A stretch of DNA of 64,000 nucleotides from Flavobacterium potami. GTDB lineage: Bacteria; Bacteroidota; Bacteroidia; Flavobacteriales; Flavobacteriaceae. The notes beneath the pieces are model-generated. The model was given only the letters and a program-made list of their open reading frames with translations, made no database searches and was not told where the DNA came from. Below, one piece after another: positions 24,555-32,845 of the stretch. Position 1 is the first letter of the stretch. Each line of letters opens with the position of its first letter. The position numbers were made by a program, and so were the translations under genes. The stretch lies in assembly GCF_020026915.1 (NCBI RefSeq), contig NZ_JAINUY010000011.1, positions 52,837 to 116,836 of the forward strand, in the 5' to 3' direction.

Positions 24555-25214
24555 ATGACGACTAAAAAGAAGGTAATTACCAAAGATGATATCGTTTCAA
24601 AATATATGGAAGAGGTTTTAGAAAAAGGTCAAAAACCAAAATCGGTTTATCATTTTGCGAAAGACAATGATTTTACTGAAGCTGAGTTTTATGCCTTTTT
24701 TGGAACGTTAGAAGGTTTAGAAAAAGAAATATTCCGACTGTTTTATGAAAACACAGTGAATCTTCTTCACAAAAATGAAGAATACCAGGAATATGATATG
24801 AAAAACAAAATGCTGAGTTTTTATTTCACTTTCTTCGAAATACTGAGTGCAAATAGAAGTTACGTTTTACAAACGCTTAAAATAGACAGAAATCCTTTGA
24901 AAAACTTGGTTCAGCTGACTACGCTTAGAAATAGTTTCAAAGAATATGTTGCTGAAATTTTAACCGATGAGTACAGATTGGAACAAGAAAGATTTCAGAA
25001 ATTTCAGGAAAAAGCCATTCAGGAATCTTCGTGGCTGCAACTAATGTTGACCATTAAGTTTTGGATGGAAGATGAATCTGCTGCTTTTGAGAAAACCGAT
25101 ATTTTTATCGAAAAGTCAGTAAATGCATCATTCGAATTAATGAATGTTGCACCAATGAATCATCTAATTGATTTTGGGAAATTTTTGTTTAAAGAAAAAG
25201 TACATAGCAGATAA
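24555..25214 (+). CDS. TetR/AcrR family transcriptional regulator
   Basis: A 219-residue protein with an N-terminal DNA-binding part (residues ~8-60, with VYHFAKDNDFTEAEFYAFFG as the helix-turn-helix region) and a helical C-terminal ligand domain typical of a TetR variant common in Flavobacteriia. It overlaps the ABC1-kinase gene by 1 base (TAATG), so the two are translationally coupled. The effector is unknown. Confidence 0.87.
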   Translation: MTTKKKVITKDDIVSKYMEEVLEKGQKPKSVYHFAKDNDFTEAEFYAFFGTLEGLEKEIFRLFYENTVNLLHKNEEYQEYDMKNKMLSFYFTFFEILSANRSYVLQTLKIDRNPLKNLVQLTTLRNSFKEYVAEILTDEYRLEQERFQKFQEKAIQESSWLQLMLTIKFWMEDESAAFEKTDIFIEKSVNASFELMNVAPMNHLIDFGKFLFKEKVHSR

Positions 25215-26518
25215 TGAAAACGATAGACTATATTCCAACCTCAAAAATAGAGCGTGCAGGAAAATTGGTTCAAACAGGGGCTAAAATCGGTGTGAACTAT
25301 GTAAAACATTATGCCGAAAAAATAGTAAACCCAGATTTGACCCGTGATAAACTAAATGAAAATAATGCAGAAGATATTTACGACGGACTTAAAAGTTTAA
25401 AAGGAAGTGCTCTGAAAGTAGCTCAAATGCTGAGTATGGACAAAAACTTCCTGCCTCAAGCGTATGTAGAGAAATTTTCTTTATCACAGTTTTCTGTTCC
25501 GCCGCTTTCTGCTCCTTTGGTTTTAAAAACCTTTAAAAGCAATTTCGGTAAAACGCCTTATGAGATTTTTGATGAATTCAATCCCAACTCTGTAAACGCA
25601 GCAAGTATTGGTCAAGTGCATTTGGCTAAAAAAGGGGACAAAAAATTGGCTGTTAAAATTCAATATCCTGGAGTTGCCAATAGTATTTCATCCGATTTGG
25701 CTTTGGTAAAACCAATTGCAATCCGAATGTTCAATCTGCAAGGAAAAGATTCTGATAAATATTTTAAAGAAGTCGAAGACAAACTGATTGAAGAAACCAA
25801 CTATTTGTTAGAATTGAAACAAAGTCAGGAAGTGGTTGACGCTTGTAATAAAATAGAAAATATCACTTTCCCAAATTACTATCCAGAATTTTCATCAGAG
25901 AAAATCATCACAATGGATTGGATGACAGGAATTCATCTGTCTGAGTTTACGGCCAAAAATACAGATCAGGAAGTTGGTGATAAAATAGGGCAGGCGCTTT
26001 GGGATTTCTACATGTATCAAATTCATGTTTTAAGAAAAGTTCACGCAGATCCGCATCCTGGTAATTTTTTGGTTGACAATCAAAACCAGTTAATTGCTTT
26101 GGATTTTGGTTGTATGAAGCAAATTCCAGAAGATTTCTACACACCATATTTCGAATTAATCAACAAAAACGTGATTACAGATGCTAAGCTTTTCAACGAG
26201 AAATTATTCGAATTAGAAATTCTTCGCCACGATGATACACCGGCAGAAATTGAATATTTCACCGAAATGTTTCATGATTTATTGTCGCTTTTCACGAAAC
26301 CTTTCCAAAATGAAACTTTCGATTTTGCCGATGAAAAATTCTTTAACGCAATTGCTGAACTAGGAAAACGTTTCTCAGAAGATACAAACCTCAAAAAAAT
26401 GAACGGAAATCGTGGTTCTAAGCACTTTATTTACATGAATCGTACTTTCTTCGGTTTGTATAATTTAATGTTTGATCTGAAAGCAAAAATTGTGGTGGAT
26501 AATTATTTGAAATACTAA
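25214..26518 (+). CDS. ABC1/AarF/UbiB family atypical kinase
   Basis: A 434-residue protein with the ADCK/UbiB kinase-like fold. Near the N-terminus is the KxGQ-type segment (LKSLKGSALKVAQMLSMD, with Ala-Gln in place of Gly-Gln). Core motifs are NAASIGQVHLA, LAVKIQYPG, EETNYLLEL, HADPHPGNFLVD and ALDFGCMKQI. In other organisms such proteins support quinone synthesis and lipid metabolism. Here it is coupled to a TetR regulator next to the carotenoid/photolyase cluster; its substrate is unknown. Confidence 0.92.
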   Translation: MKTIDYIPTSKIERAGKLVQTGAKIGVNYVKHYAEKIVNPDLTRDKLNENNAEDIYDGLKSLKGSALKVAQMLSMDKNFLPQAYVEKFSLSQFSVPPLSAPLVLKTFKSNFGKTPYEIFDEFNPNSVNAASIGQVHLAKKGDKKLAVKIQYPGVANSISSDLALVKPIAIRMFNLQGKDSDKYFKEVEDKLIEETNYLLELKQSQEVVDACNKIENITFPNYYPEFSSEKIITMDWMTGIHLSEFTAKNTDQEVGDKIGQALWDFYMYQIHVLRKVHADPHPGNFLVDNQNQLIALDFGCMKQIPEDFYTPYFELINKNVITDAKLFNEKLFELEILRHDDTPAEIEYFTEMFHDLLSLFTKPFQNETFDFADEKFFNAIAELGKRFSEDTNLKKMNGNRGSKHFIYMNRTFFGLYNLMFDLKAKIVVDNYLKY

Positions 26519-26530
26519 GGATTTGTTTCT

Positions 26531-26695
26531 GTTTGTTTCAGGTTTCAAGTTTCAAGTTGACTGGATTGAGCACAATCTTTGTCTTCCTGAGCGAAGTCGA
26601 AGGACGCAAAGTAAGGACAGAAAGTACTTAACTTGAAACTTGAAACCTGAAACCTGAAACCTGAAACTTGAAACTTGAAACCTGAAACCTGAAAC
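26531..26695. repeat. Heptamer-built intergenic hairpin (TTTCAAG/TTTCAGG units)
   Basis: The left arm gtttcaggtttcaagtttca (from 26535) is the reverse complement of part of the right arm (26629-26695), which is a run of about nine 7-base units CTTGAAA or CCTGAAA. The centre contains cctgagcgaagtcgaagg, close to a motif at 63784. The repeat fills the gap between two convergent genes and may also serve as a bidirectional terminator. Confidence 0.75.
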
Positions 26696-26702
26696 AAAAA
26701 AA

Positions 26703-27998
26703 CTATTTCACAATTCCCTTCTTATAAGTCGCAATTGCACGATCTCTCGCAAACGCGTGATTTACCATTGGTTCATTATAGCCAAAATCAAATTCAGGAA
26801 TCCATTTACGAATGTATTCTCCTTTTTCGTCAAATTTCTTTTGTTGGATTTCAGGATTGAACACTCTGAAATAAGGCGCAGCATCGCAACCTGTTCCTGC
26901 TGCCCATTGCCAGTTTCCTACGTTGGATGCCAATTCAAAATCTAATAATTTTTCAGCAAAATAGGCTTCGCCCCATTGCCAATTGATCAGTAAATGTTTG
27001 CATAAAAAACTTGCCACAACCATTCGAACACGATTGTGCATATATCCTGTTTCGTTTAACTGACGCATTCCTGCATCGACCATAGGATATCCTGTTGTTC
27101 CAGAACACCAGCGTTTAAAATCCTCTTCATTATTACGCCATTGAATACCGTCGTAATTGGATTTAAAATTATGATTCACACAATTTGGGAAACTAAACAG
27201 AATCTGGATAAAGAATTCTCGCCAGATCAATTCGCTTAAAAAAGTCTGATTTTTTTTGTTGGCCCAGTTTACTAATTTTCGAATGCTTACTGTTCCGAAA
27301 CGCAAATGTGGCGAAAGATAAGAAGTACTGTCTAAAGCAGGAAAATCTCTGGTTTCTTTATAATTGGCTATCTGTGTTAAGTTATGTGGTTGTACTTTTA
27401 TTGCGCTTTTTTCAAAACCAATCGATTTTAAATCTGGAAATTTAAAATTGTTTTTGGCAAAATTAGATTCAAATGGTTTTGAATCATTTTCTGGACCTGA
27501 ACCAGAAAGATGGTATTTCTCCAACCATTTGTTTTTATAAGGTGTGTAAACGGTGTAAGGTAGTCCGTCGGCTTTTGTGATTTCTTTTTCTTCAAAGATG
27601 ACATGATCTTTAAATGAGAAAGATTCAATGTTATTTTCTTTTAATAAAGATGAAATGGTATGGTCACGTTTAATGGCAAAAGGTTCGTAATCTTTGTTGA
27701 AAAAAACGTTCTGTATGTCGAATTCTTCGATAAGCGATTTCCAAACGTCTTTTGTTTTTCCTTTTTTGATTAAAATGGAAGAATCCAGTTTGTTTAAAGT
27801 TGTATTTATTTTCTCAAGAGAATCGTAAATGAAAGTTACTCTGGCATCGTTTTTTGGAAGATGTTCTAAAATATCGTCATCAAAAATAAAAAGTGGAACT
27901 ACAGGAAAATCAGATTGTAAGGCGTGAAATAATCCTGTATTGTCTTCTAAACGCAAATCGCGTCTAAACCAGAATAAAGTAACTTTTTGTTTTGTCAT
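26703..27998 (-). CDS. phrB: Deoxyribodipyrimidine photolyase (class I CPD type)
   Basis: A 431-residue flavoprotein that uses blue light to split cyclobutane pyrimidine dimers. The N-terminal antenna domain starts VTLFWFRRDLRLEDN. The FAD domain has SELIWREFFIQ, GTTGYPMVDAGMRQL, GYMHNRVRMVVASF, and SNVGNWQWAAGTGCDAAPYF, close to the class I photolyase signature. It is the last gene of the minus-strand light cluster. A 6-4 or cryptochrome role cannot be fully excluded, but the CPD call fits best. Confidence 0.94.
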   Translation of the reverse strand: MTKQKVTLFWFRRDLRLEDNTGLFHALQSDFPVVPLFIFDDDILEHLPKNDARVTFIYDSLEKINTTLNKLDSSILIKKGKTKDVWKSLIEEFDIQNVFFNKDYEPFAIKRDHTISSLLKENNIESFSFKDHVIFEEKEITKADGLPYTVYTPYKNKWLEKYHLSGSGPENDSKPFESNFAKNNFKFPDLKSIGFEKSAIKVQPHNLTQIANYKETRDFPALDSTSYLSPHLRFGTVSIRKLVNWANKKNQTFLSELIWREFFIQILFSFPNCVNHNFKSNYDGIQWRNNEEDFKRWCSGTTGYPMVDAGMRQLNETGYMHNRVRMVVASFLCKHLLINWQWGEAYFAEKLLDFELASNVGNWQWAAGTGCDAAPYFRVFNPEIQQKKFDEKGEYIRKWIPEFDFGYNEPMVNHAFARDRAIATYKKGIVK

Positions 27999-28013
27999 TG
28001 GTTGTTTTTATTT

Positions 28014-28176
28014 TTTAAACACATAGAAACATAGATTTTATTTTTCTTTTGAAGAGTGTAGAAAGAAACTGGTTTCTAACACATAGCTATGTGTATGTAT
28101 GTGAGTGAAACGCCTTTTGCTCAATCTATCCCGTCCCGAAGTTTCGGGATCGGGACTGTGTTTCTATGTATTTAAA
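28014..28176. repeat. Short copy of the palindromic repeat family, with a nested GC-rich hairpin
   Basis: The ends are tttaaacacatagaaacata and tgtgtttctatgtatttaaa. It contains gaaactggtttc (28065-28076), the palindrome acacatagctatgtgt (28079-28094) and agtgaaacgcctttt. A GC-rich palindromic piece (28130-28156: cccgtcccgaag / tttcgggatcggga) interrupts the arm near the right end. Orientation is opposite to the 21.2-kb copy. It lies between phrB and the SRPBCC gene. Confidence 0.82.
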
Positions 28177-28179
28177 TTT

Positions 28180-28650
28180 TTAAGCTTTTTTAGAATTAAA
28201 TAATTCGTTGATTTTGTTGAATCTATAATCGAATATGCTTTTCAGTTTATTTTTTACGACTAATTGATTCATGATTCTTCCCAGAATTCCGAATGGTAAA
28301 GCGTAATGAACAATGTCGGTCATTTTGGTTCCTCCGTCTGAAGTACGTTCAAAAAAATGTTTGTGATGCCAAAGTTTGTAAGGTCCAAATTGCTGAATGT
28401 CTACAAAGTACTCGTTTTCTTGACAAGCTGTAATTTCAGTAACCCAAGAGACTTTGATTCCGAAAAGTGGTTTTAAAGTATAAGTGATGATTTGTCCTTG
28501 ATACATTCGTTTGTCGTCGTAATCCTGAATTTCAAAATTCATATTATCGAGAGTAATAGTCTGCAAGTTTTTCGGACTCGAGAAAAAATCCCAGCAATCT
28601 TCTACACTTGCATTGATATGTTGTACGGTTACTATTTTATACAATTTCAT
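28180..28650 (-). CDS. SRPBCC family protein
   Basis: A 156-residue START/Bet v1-like protein. VEDCWDFFSSPKNLQTIT near the N-terminus and FFERTSDGGTKMTDIVHY in the middle are family features, and the C-terminal helix closes the ligand cavity. Proteins of this type are often found with MerR regulators and crt genes in Bacteroidota, so it may bind a carotenoid precursor or another hydrophobic ligand; that is inference. Confidence 0.85.
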   Translation of the reverse strand: MKLYKIVTVQHINASVEDCWDFFSSPKNLQTITLDNMNFEIQDYDDKRMYQGQIITYTLKPLFGIKVSWVTEITACQENEYFVDIQQFGPYKLWHHKHFFERTSDGGTKMTDIVHYALPFGILGRIMNQLVVKNKLKSIFDYRFNKINELFNSKKA

Positions 28651-28705
28651 AATAACAAATCTTTCTTGAAATACGTGAGCGTTAGGGGGTGAAGCCCAAA
28701 TAATG

Positions 28706-29146
28706 CTACATTTTATAATATTTGAATGGCACGAACAACATTCCGAAACATTCTCCTTTTTCTTTGTTAAGGTGTTTGTGGTGAATTTTATGTGCTTTTC
28801 TGAGTCCGATGAGGTATTTGTTTTTGGTGTTTTTAAACCATTTAAAACGTTGATGAATCAAGACATCATGAATTAGGAAATAACAAACGCCATAAAGTGT
28901 GATGCCGCAGGCAATAAAAAATAAATAATTGAATCCGCCTTGAACTCCAAAATAAAATAAAATAATACTCGGAGTCGCAAAAATGACAAAGAAAATATCG
29001 TTGCGTTCAAAAGTGTTCTCATATTTAGGCTGATGATGATCAGCGTGAAAGTACCACATGAATCCGTGCATAACGTATTTGTGCGTCAACCACGTAACAC
29101 ATTCCATGAAAAGAAAAACGCCTAAAAAGATTAAAAAGGAAATCAT
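28706..29146 (-). CDS. crtZ: Beta-carotene hydroxylase
   Basis: A 146-residue di-iron membrane hydroxylase. The His-box motifs are HKYVMHG (residues ~22-28), HADHHQP, and HKIHHKH near the C-terminus. It hydroxylates beta-ionone rings of beta-carotene to zeaxanthin. Its position after crtI and crtB fits that role. The lycopene cyclase needed to make its substrate is not in this window. A fragment of another repeat (near 28671-28698) lies just downstream. Confidence 0.93.
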   Translation of the reverse strand: MISFLIFLGVFLFMECVTWLTHKYVMHGFMWYFHADHHQPKYENTFERNDIFFVIFATPSIILFYFGVQGGFNYLFFIACGITLYGVCYFLIHDVLIHQRFKWFKNTKNKYLIGLRKAHKIHHKHLNKEKGECFGMLFVPFKYYKM

Positions 29147-29239
29147 TTTATAAATGTTGAGGTTTTAAAATTATCGTTTTATTGTTTTTGAGTTTAGCTT
29201 TAAATTATAAAAGATTGACTCAAAAGGTTTTGGTTTGTT

Positions 29240-29379
29240 TTTAAATACATAGGAGACATGGATTTTTATTTTCTAGAAAAGATTAAAGAAAGAAACTGGT
29301 TTCTAACACATAGCTATGTGTGTTTATGCGAGTGAAACGCCTTTTTTGTCAATCTGAATTCTATGATTCTATGTGTTTG
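29240..29379. repeat. Short copy of the palindromic repeat family (140 bp)
   Basis: The ends are tttaaatacataggagacat and tctatgattctatgtgttt. It contains gaaactggtttc, the 16-bp palindrome acacatagctatgtgt (29306-29321) and agtgaaacgcctttt. It ends 5 bases from the crtB stop and sits between crtB and crtZ, in the same orientation as the 28.0-kb copy. The remaining gap 29147-29239 is AT-rich with nothing recognised. Confidence 0.82.
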
Positions 29380-29383
29380 AAAA

Positions 29384-30223
29384 TTACACCAACTTCAATT
29401 TATATGTAACAAAAGATTGCGCCAAAAGTCCTGCCTTTGTATAATTAGAAACACGAATTCTCGAATTTCCAATTTCGTAATATGGCGTGTTTTTTAGTTT
29501 TTTCAACAGTTTTCTATAATAAACATAAGCCGTATAAACGCCGAATTTAGCTTCAATTGGCAATTTTACGATGCCTTGATAGGCAATTCTAAAATCTTCT
29601 TCGATTTCTTTGATGATTTGTGTTTTTGAATCTTCATCGAAATTATTAAGATTCACACCCGGAAAATAAGCACGATTTAAAATAGTGCTATCGTCTTTTA
29701 AATCTCTAAGAAAATTAACTTTCTGAAAAGCAGAGCCCAAACGCATCGCCTCATTCTTCAATTGTTCATATTTATGCTCTTTTCCTGAAACAAAAACTTT
29801 AAGACACATTAAGCCAACAACGTCAGCCGAACCGTATATATAGTCGATATATTCAGTCTGTGTCTGGTAGTTTGATTTGATCAGATCCATTTTCATGCTT
29901 TTTAAAAAAGCCTGAACCAAATCGTCTGTAATGTTGAATTCTTTTACAGTATGCTGAAAGGAATTTAAAATAGGATTTAAACTAATGCCTAACTCCATTG
30001 CCTTGTAGTATTCTTTTTCGAAATCTTCAATTAGATATTCTTTTTCATAATCATGAAAGGAATCTACAATTTCATCGGCAAAACGTACAAAACCATAAAT
30101 GCTGTAAATAGCATCGCGAATACTTGGTGAAAGCATTTTTACGGCAAGCGAAAATGAAGTACTGTAACTTTTGGTAACAAGTTTACTGCATTTGAAAGAA
30201 ACGGCGTCGAATAGTGATTTCAT
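29384..30223 (-). CDS. crtB: Phytoene synthase
   Basis: A 279-residue squalene/phytoene synthase-family enzyme that condenses two geranylgeranyl diphosphates to phytoene. It has the first aspartate motif in FVRFADEIVD, YIYGSADVVGLM, and the second motif NFLRDLKDDS, both of which bind Mg-diphosphate. Length is near the bacterial norm. The gene follows crtI with 3 bases between them. Squalene synthase is the alternative, but the CrtI partner favours CrtB. Confidence 0.94.
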   Translation of the reverse strand: MKSLFDAVSFKCSKLVTKSYSTSFSLAVKMLSPSIRDAIYSIYGFVRFADEIVDSFHDYEKEYLIEDFEKEYYKAMELGISLNPILNSFQHTVKEFNITDDLVQAFLKSMKMDLIKSNYQTQTEYIDYIYGSADVVGLMCLKVFVSGKEHKYEQLKNEAMRLGSAFQKVNFLRDLKDDSTILNRAYFPGVNLNNFDEDSKTQIIKEIEEDFRIAYQGIVKLPIEAKFGVYTAYVYYRKLLKKLKNTPYYEIGNSRIRVSNYTKAGLLAQSFVTYKLKLV

Positions 30224-30226
30224 TTT

Positions 30227-31693
30227 TTAAGATCTAAAAGATTTTTGAATTAATTCAGCTGCTAGTTTTCCTGAAATTAAAGCAGGCGGAACACCTGGTC
30301 CAGGAACTGTCAATTGTCCTGTAAAATATAAATTCCTGACTTTTTTGCTTTTTAATTTTGGTCTTAAAAAAGCCGTTTGCAATAATGTATTAGCCATTCC
30401 GTAAGCGTTTCCTTTGTATGCATTATAGTCGCTTACAAAGTCATTTTTGCAGAATGATCTCTTAAAGATAATGTTATTTTTTATTTTTTGTTGCGTAAGA
30501 TCCTCAAAACGAGCAATAATCTTTTCGAAATATTCCTCTCGTAAAGCCTCGGTATCTTCAATTCCTGGTGCGAGCGGGATTAAGAAAAATCCAGATTCCA
30601 TTCCGTCTGGAGCTGCGGTTTTATCTGTTACAGATGGGAAATTAGCGTAAAATAATGGAGCTTCTGGCCATTTCGGATTGTCATAAATGTCGGCTGCGTG
30701 CTGATTGAAATCGACATCAAAAAATAAAGCATGATGCGAAATGTTTTCTATTTTTTTATCAAAACCAACAAAAAAAAGTAGAGAAGAAGGTGCAAAAACT
30801 CTGCTTTCCCAATATTTTTCAGAATACATTCGATGTTCTTTTTCCAATAAAGATTCAGAATGCTGATAATCAGCACCACTTAAAATAATATCGGCCTTTA
30901 TGATTTCGCCATTGATGACAATTGCATTTGCAGTTTTGTTTTCAACTATTATTTTTTCAATTGAAGAATTGGTTTTAATGATAACCCCCAATTCTAAAGC
31001 TAATTTTTCAATTCCTCGAATAACATCAAACATTCCGGTTTTTGGATGCCAAGTACCTAAACCGAAATCGGCATAATTCATGAAATTGTAAAACGAAGGC
31101 GTTTTGGTTGGTTTGGCTCCGAGAAATAAAACGGGAAATTCTAAAATTTGAATTAATCTTTCGTTTTTAAAATTCTTGCGTATATCAGCACTTACATTAC
31201 TGAAAAACTGATTGAGTTTTAATGCTGTTTCTTTTGTGATTAATTCTAAAGGCGAAACTCCAGGACGGTAAACCAAATTTTTAATAGCAATATCGTAATT
31301 GCTTTTGGCTTGATCAATAAAGGCTTGCAGTTTTTCACCGCTTCCTTTTTCGATTGTTTCAAACGTATATTTTATTTCTTCCAGATTATCATAAATACTG
31401 ATAAAATCATTGATTCCGAAATAAACCCGATACGCTGGATTTAGTTTTATGAGTTCGTAGTAATCGGAAGGATTTCTATTGAAATCCTGAAAAAAACGTT
31501 CAAAAACATCGGGCATCCAATACCAACTCGGTCCCATGTCGAAAGTGAAACCGTCTTTTTTGAATTGACGGGCACGGCCTCCAATAGTTTCGTTTTTTTC
31601 GTAAATCGTCACATTGTTTCCCTGTTGCGCAAGGTAACACGCGGCTGCTAAAGAAGAGAAGCCAGAGCCTATTATTTTGATGTTTTTCCTCAT
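30227..31693 (-). CDS. crtI: Phytoene desaturase
   Basis: A 488-residue FAD-dependent desaturase that turns phytoene into lycopene. The N-terminal dinucleotide motif is IGSGFSSLAAACYLAQQG, followed by GGRARQF and FDMGPSWYWMP. The C-terminal flavin motif is FTGQLTVPGPGVPPALISG (within residues ~462-481). It is the first biosynthetic gene after the MerR regulator. Confidence 0.96.
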   Translation of the reverse strand: MRKNIKIIGSGFSSLAAACYLAQQGNNVTIYEKNETIGGRARQFKKDGFTFDMGPSWYWMPDVFERFFQDFNRNPSDYYELIKLNPAYRVYFGINDFISIYDNLEEIKYTFETIEKGSGEKLQAFIDQAKSNYDIAIKNLVYRPGVSPLELITKETALKLNQFFSNVSADIRKNFKNERLIQILEFPVLFLGAKPTKTPSFYNFMNYADFGLGTWHPKTGMFDVIRGIEKLALELGVIIKTNSSIEKIIVENKTANAIVINGEIIKADIILSGADYQHSESLLEKEHRMYSEKYWESRVFAPSSLLFFVGFDKKIENISHHALFFDVDFNQHAADIYDNPKWPEAPLFYANFPSVTDKTAAPDGMESGFFLIPLAPGIEDTEALREEYFEKIIARFEDLTQQKIKNNIIFKRSFCKNDFVSDYNAYKGNAYGMANTLLQTAFLRPKLKSKKVRNLYFTGQLTVPGPGVPPALISGKLAAELIQKSFRS

Positions 31694-31732
31694 TTGTTTA
31701 ACAAATATAAGAAAAACTTAAACAAAATAAAA

Positions 31733-32632
31733 TTAGATCATGTTAATAGTTTCTTCCATCGAATCAAAAATTCGAATTCTTTCGTTTAAAGCCTTTTGAT
31801 CGATATGTTCCACCATTTGTCCCATTAACCAGATTTCATTGTTTTTCTGCAATAATTTCTGTCCCATTGATTTCACGTATTGATTGATTACGCTTCTGTC
31901 TGGCTGAATGGTCATAAATGAAACGAATGTAATGTTTTCAAAATGTTTGGTTAAATCCTGTAGGTTTTCGATCGGCATACTTTCTCCCAAATAGATTGTT
32001 TTGTAGCCTTTGTCAAGAATTTCGTATTGCAGGTACAATAATCCGATTTGATGAATCTCATTTAAAGGAAGTGATAAAACAAAAATTCGATCTGTTTTTG
32101 TTGGCTTTCTAATTTGAAGTGCTTCGGTATAAATCAATATTTTCTGCTTGATCAAATGACTCATGAAGTGTTCATTTGCAGGAGTTATTGTTTCAGATTG
32201 CCACAACAATCCAAGTTCTTTTAAAAGTGGTAAAAAATGTTCTTTGAAAACCTCTTTAAAAGTCTTTTCAGAAATAAGCCAATCAAAAGTGTTGAAGAAT
32301 AATTCTTGGTCAAAATTCATCATCGCCATTTTGAAAGAAGTGATGGCATAGTTTTGAGAATTTTTTTTAGAAATTATTTCACGTACTAATTGCGGGATTT
32401 TTTCTTCCGGATAAGTTGCTATTTTAGAAATCTTATAACCGTATTCGTGTAATAATGTAATATTTAAAAGTTTCTGTAAATTCTGAAGATTGTAAAATCG
32501 AATATTGGTATCAGTACGCATAGGTTCAAGTACATTGTATCTTTTTTCCCAAATGCGAATGGTATGTGCTTTAATTCCAGATAAGTTCTCAAGGTCTTTA
32601 ATGCTGAAAACGGTTTTAATATTGTTTATCAT
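31733..32632 (-). CDS. MerR-type regulator with B12-binding domain (CarH/LitR-like)
   Basis: A 299-residue protein. Residues ~5-72 are a MerR DNA-binding domain (HTIRIWEKRYNVLEP). Residues ~95-170 form the helical B12-cap domain, which keeps Trp144, nine residues, then Glu154-His155, the Wx9EH signature of CarH. The Rossmann-type B12 domain follows, with His194 in ExHxxG (NEIHQIG), the position of the lower cobalt ligand. CarH is a dark repressor that binds AdoCbl and falls apart in light. It is upstream of crtI on the same strand. ATG 32632 is chosen over 32641. AdoCbl binding is inferred. Confidence 0.88.
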   Translation of the reverse strand: MINNIKTVFSIKDLENLSGIKAHTIRIWEKRYNVLEPMRTDTNIRFYNLQNLQKLLNITLLHEYGYKISKIATYPEEKIPQLVREIISKKNSQNYAITSFKMAMMNFDQELFFNTFDWLISEKTFKEVFKEHFLPLLKELGLLWQSETITPANEHFMSHLIKQKILIYTEALQIRKPTKTDRIFVLSLPLNEIHQIGLLYLQYEILDKGYKTIYLGESMPIENLQDLTKHFENITFVSFMTIQPDRSVINQYVKSMGQKLLQKNNEIWLMGQMVEHIDQKALNERIRIFDSMEETINMI

Positions 32633-32651
32633 TTTTAACAATTAAGGTCAA

Positions 32652-32659
32652 CAAATGTA
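32652..32659 (-). promoter_or_regulatory. -7 box for the carotenoid cluster
   Basis: TACATTTG on the minus strand matches TAnnTTTG and lies 19 bases ahead of the regulator's ATG. No good -33 TTG is seen, as might be expected of a regulated promoter. Confidence 0.5.
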
Positions 32660-32785
32660 AAACAAAATCTGAAATGTCACCTTAAAACTACATTAAAAAG
32701 ATAGAGGATTAGAGGTTTTGGTACTTAAAATATATTTTTAAATCAAAAAAGTATACAATTTTTTTAGGAAATGTATTACTTTAAT

Positions 32786-32830
32786 AAAAAAAAGAGAGAC
32801 CGAAAAACGATTTTCGGTCTCTCTCTTTTT
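32786..32830 (-). terminator. Rho-independent terminator after the TPR gene
   Basis: agagagaccgaaaa / ttttcggtctctct form a 14-bp stem flanked by A and T runs. It lies downstream of the TPR gene on the minus strand and can work in both directions. Confidence 0.85.
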
Positions 32831-32845
32831 GCTTCGAAGATTTAT

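Noticed and set aside
26629..26695. Possible CRISPR-like tandem repeat
   Set aside because: Units are 7 bases with no spacers between them and no cas genes nearby.
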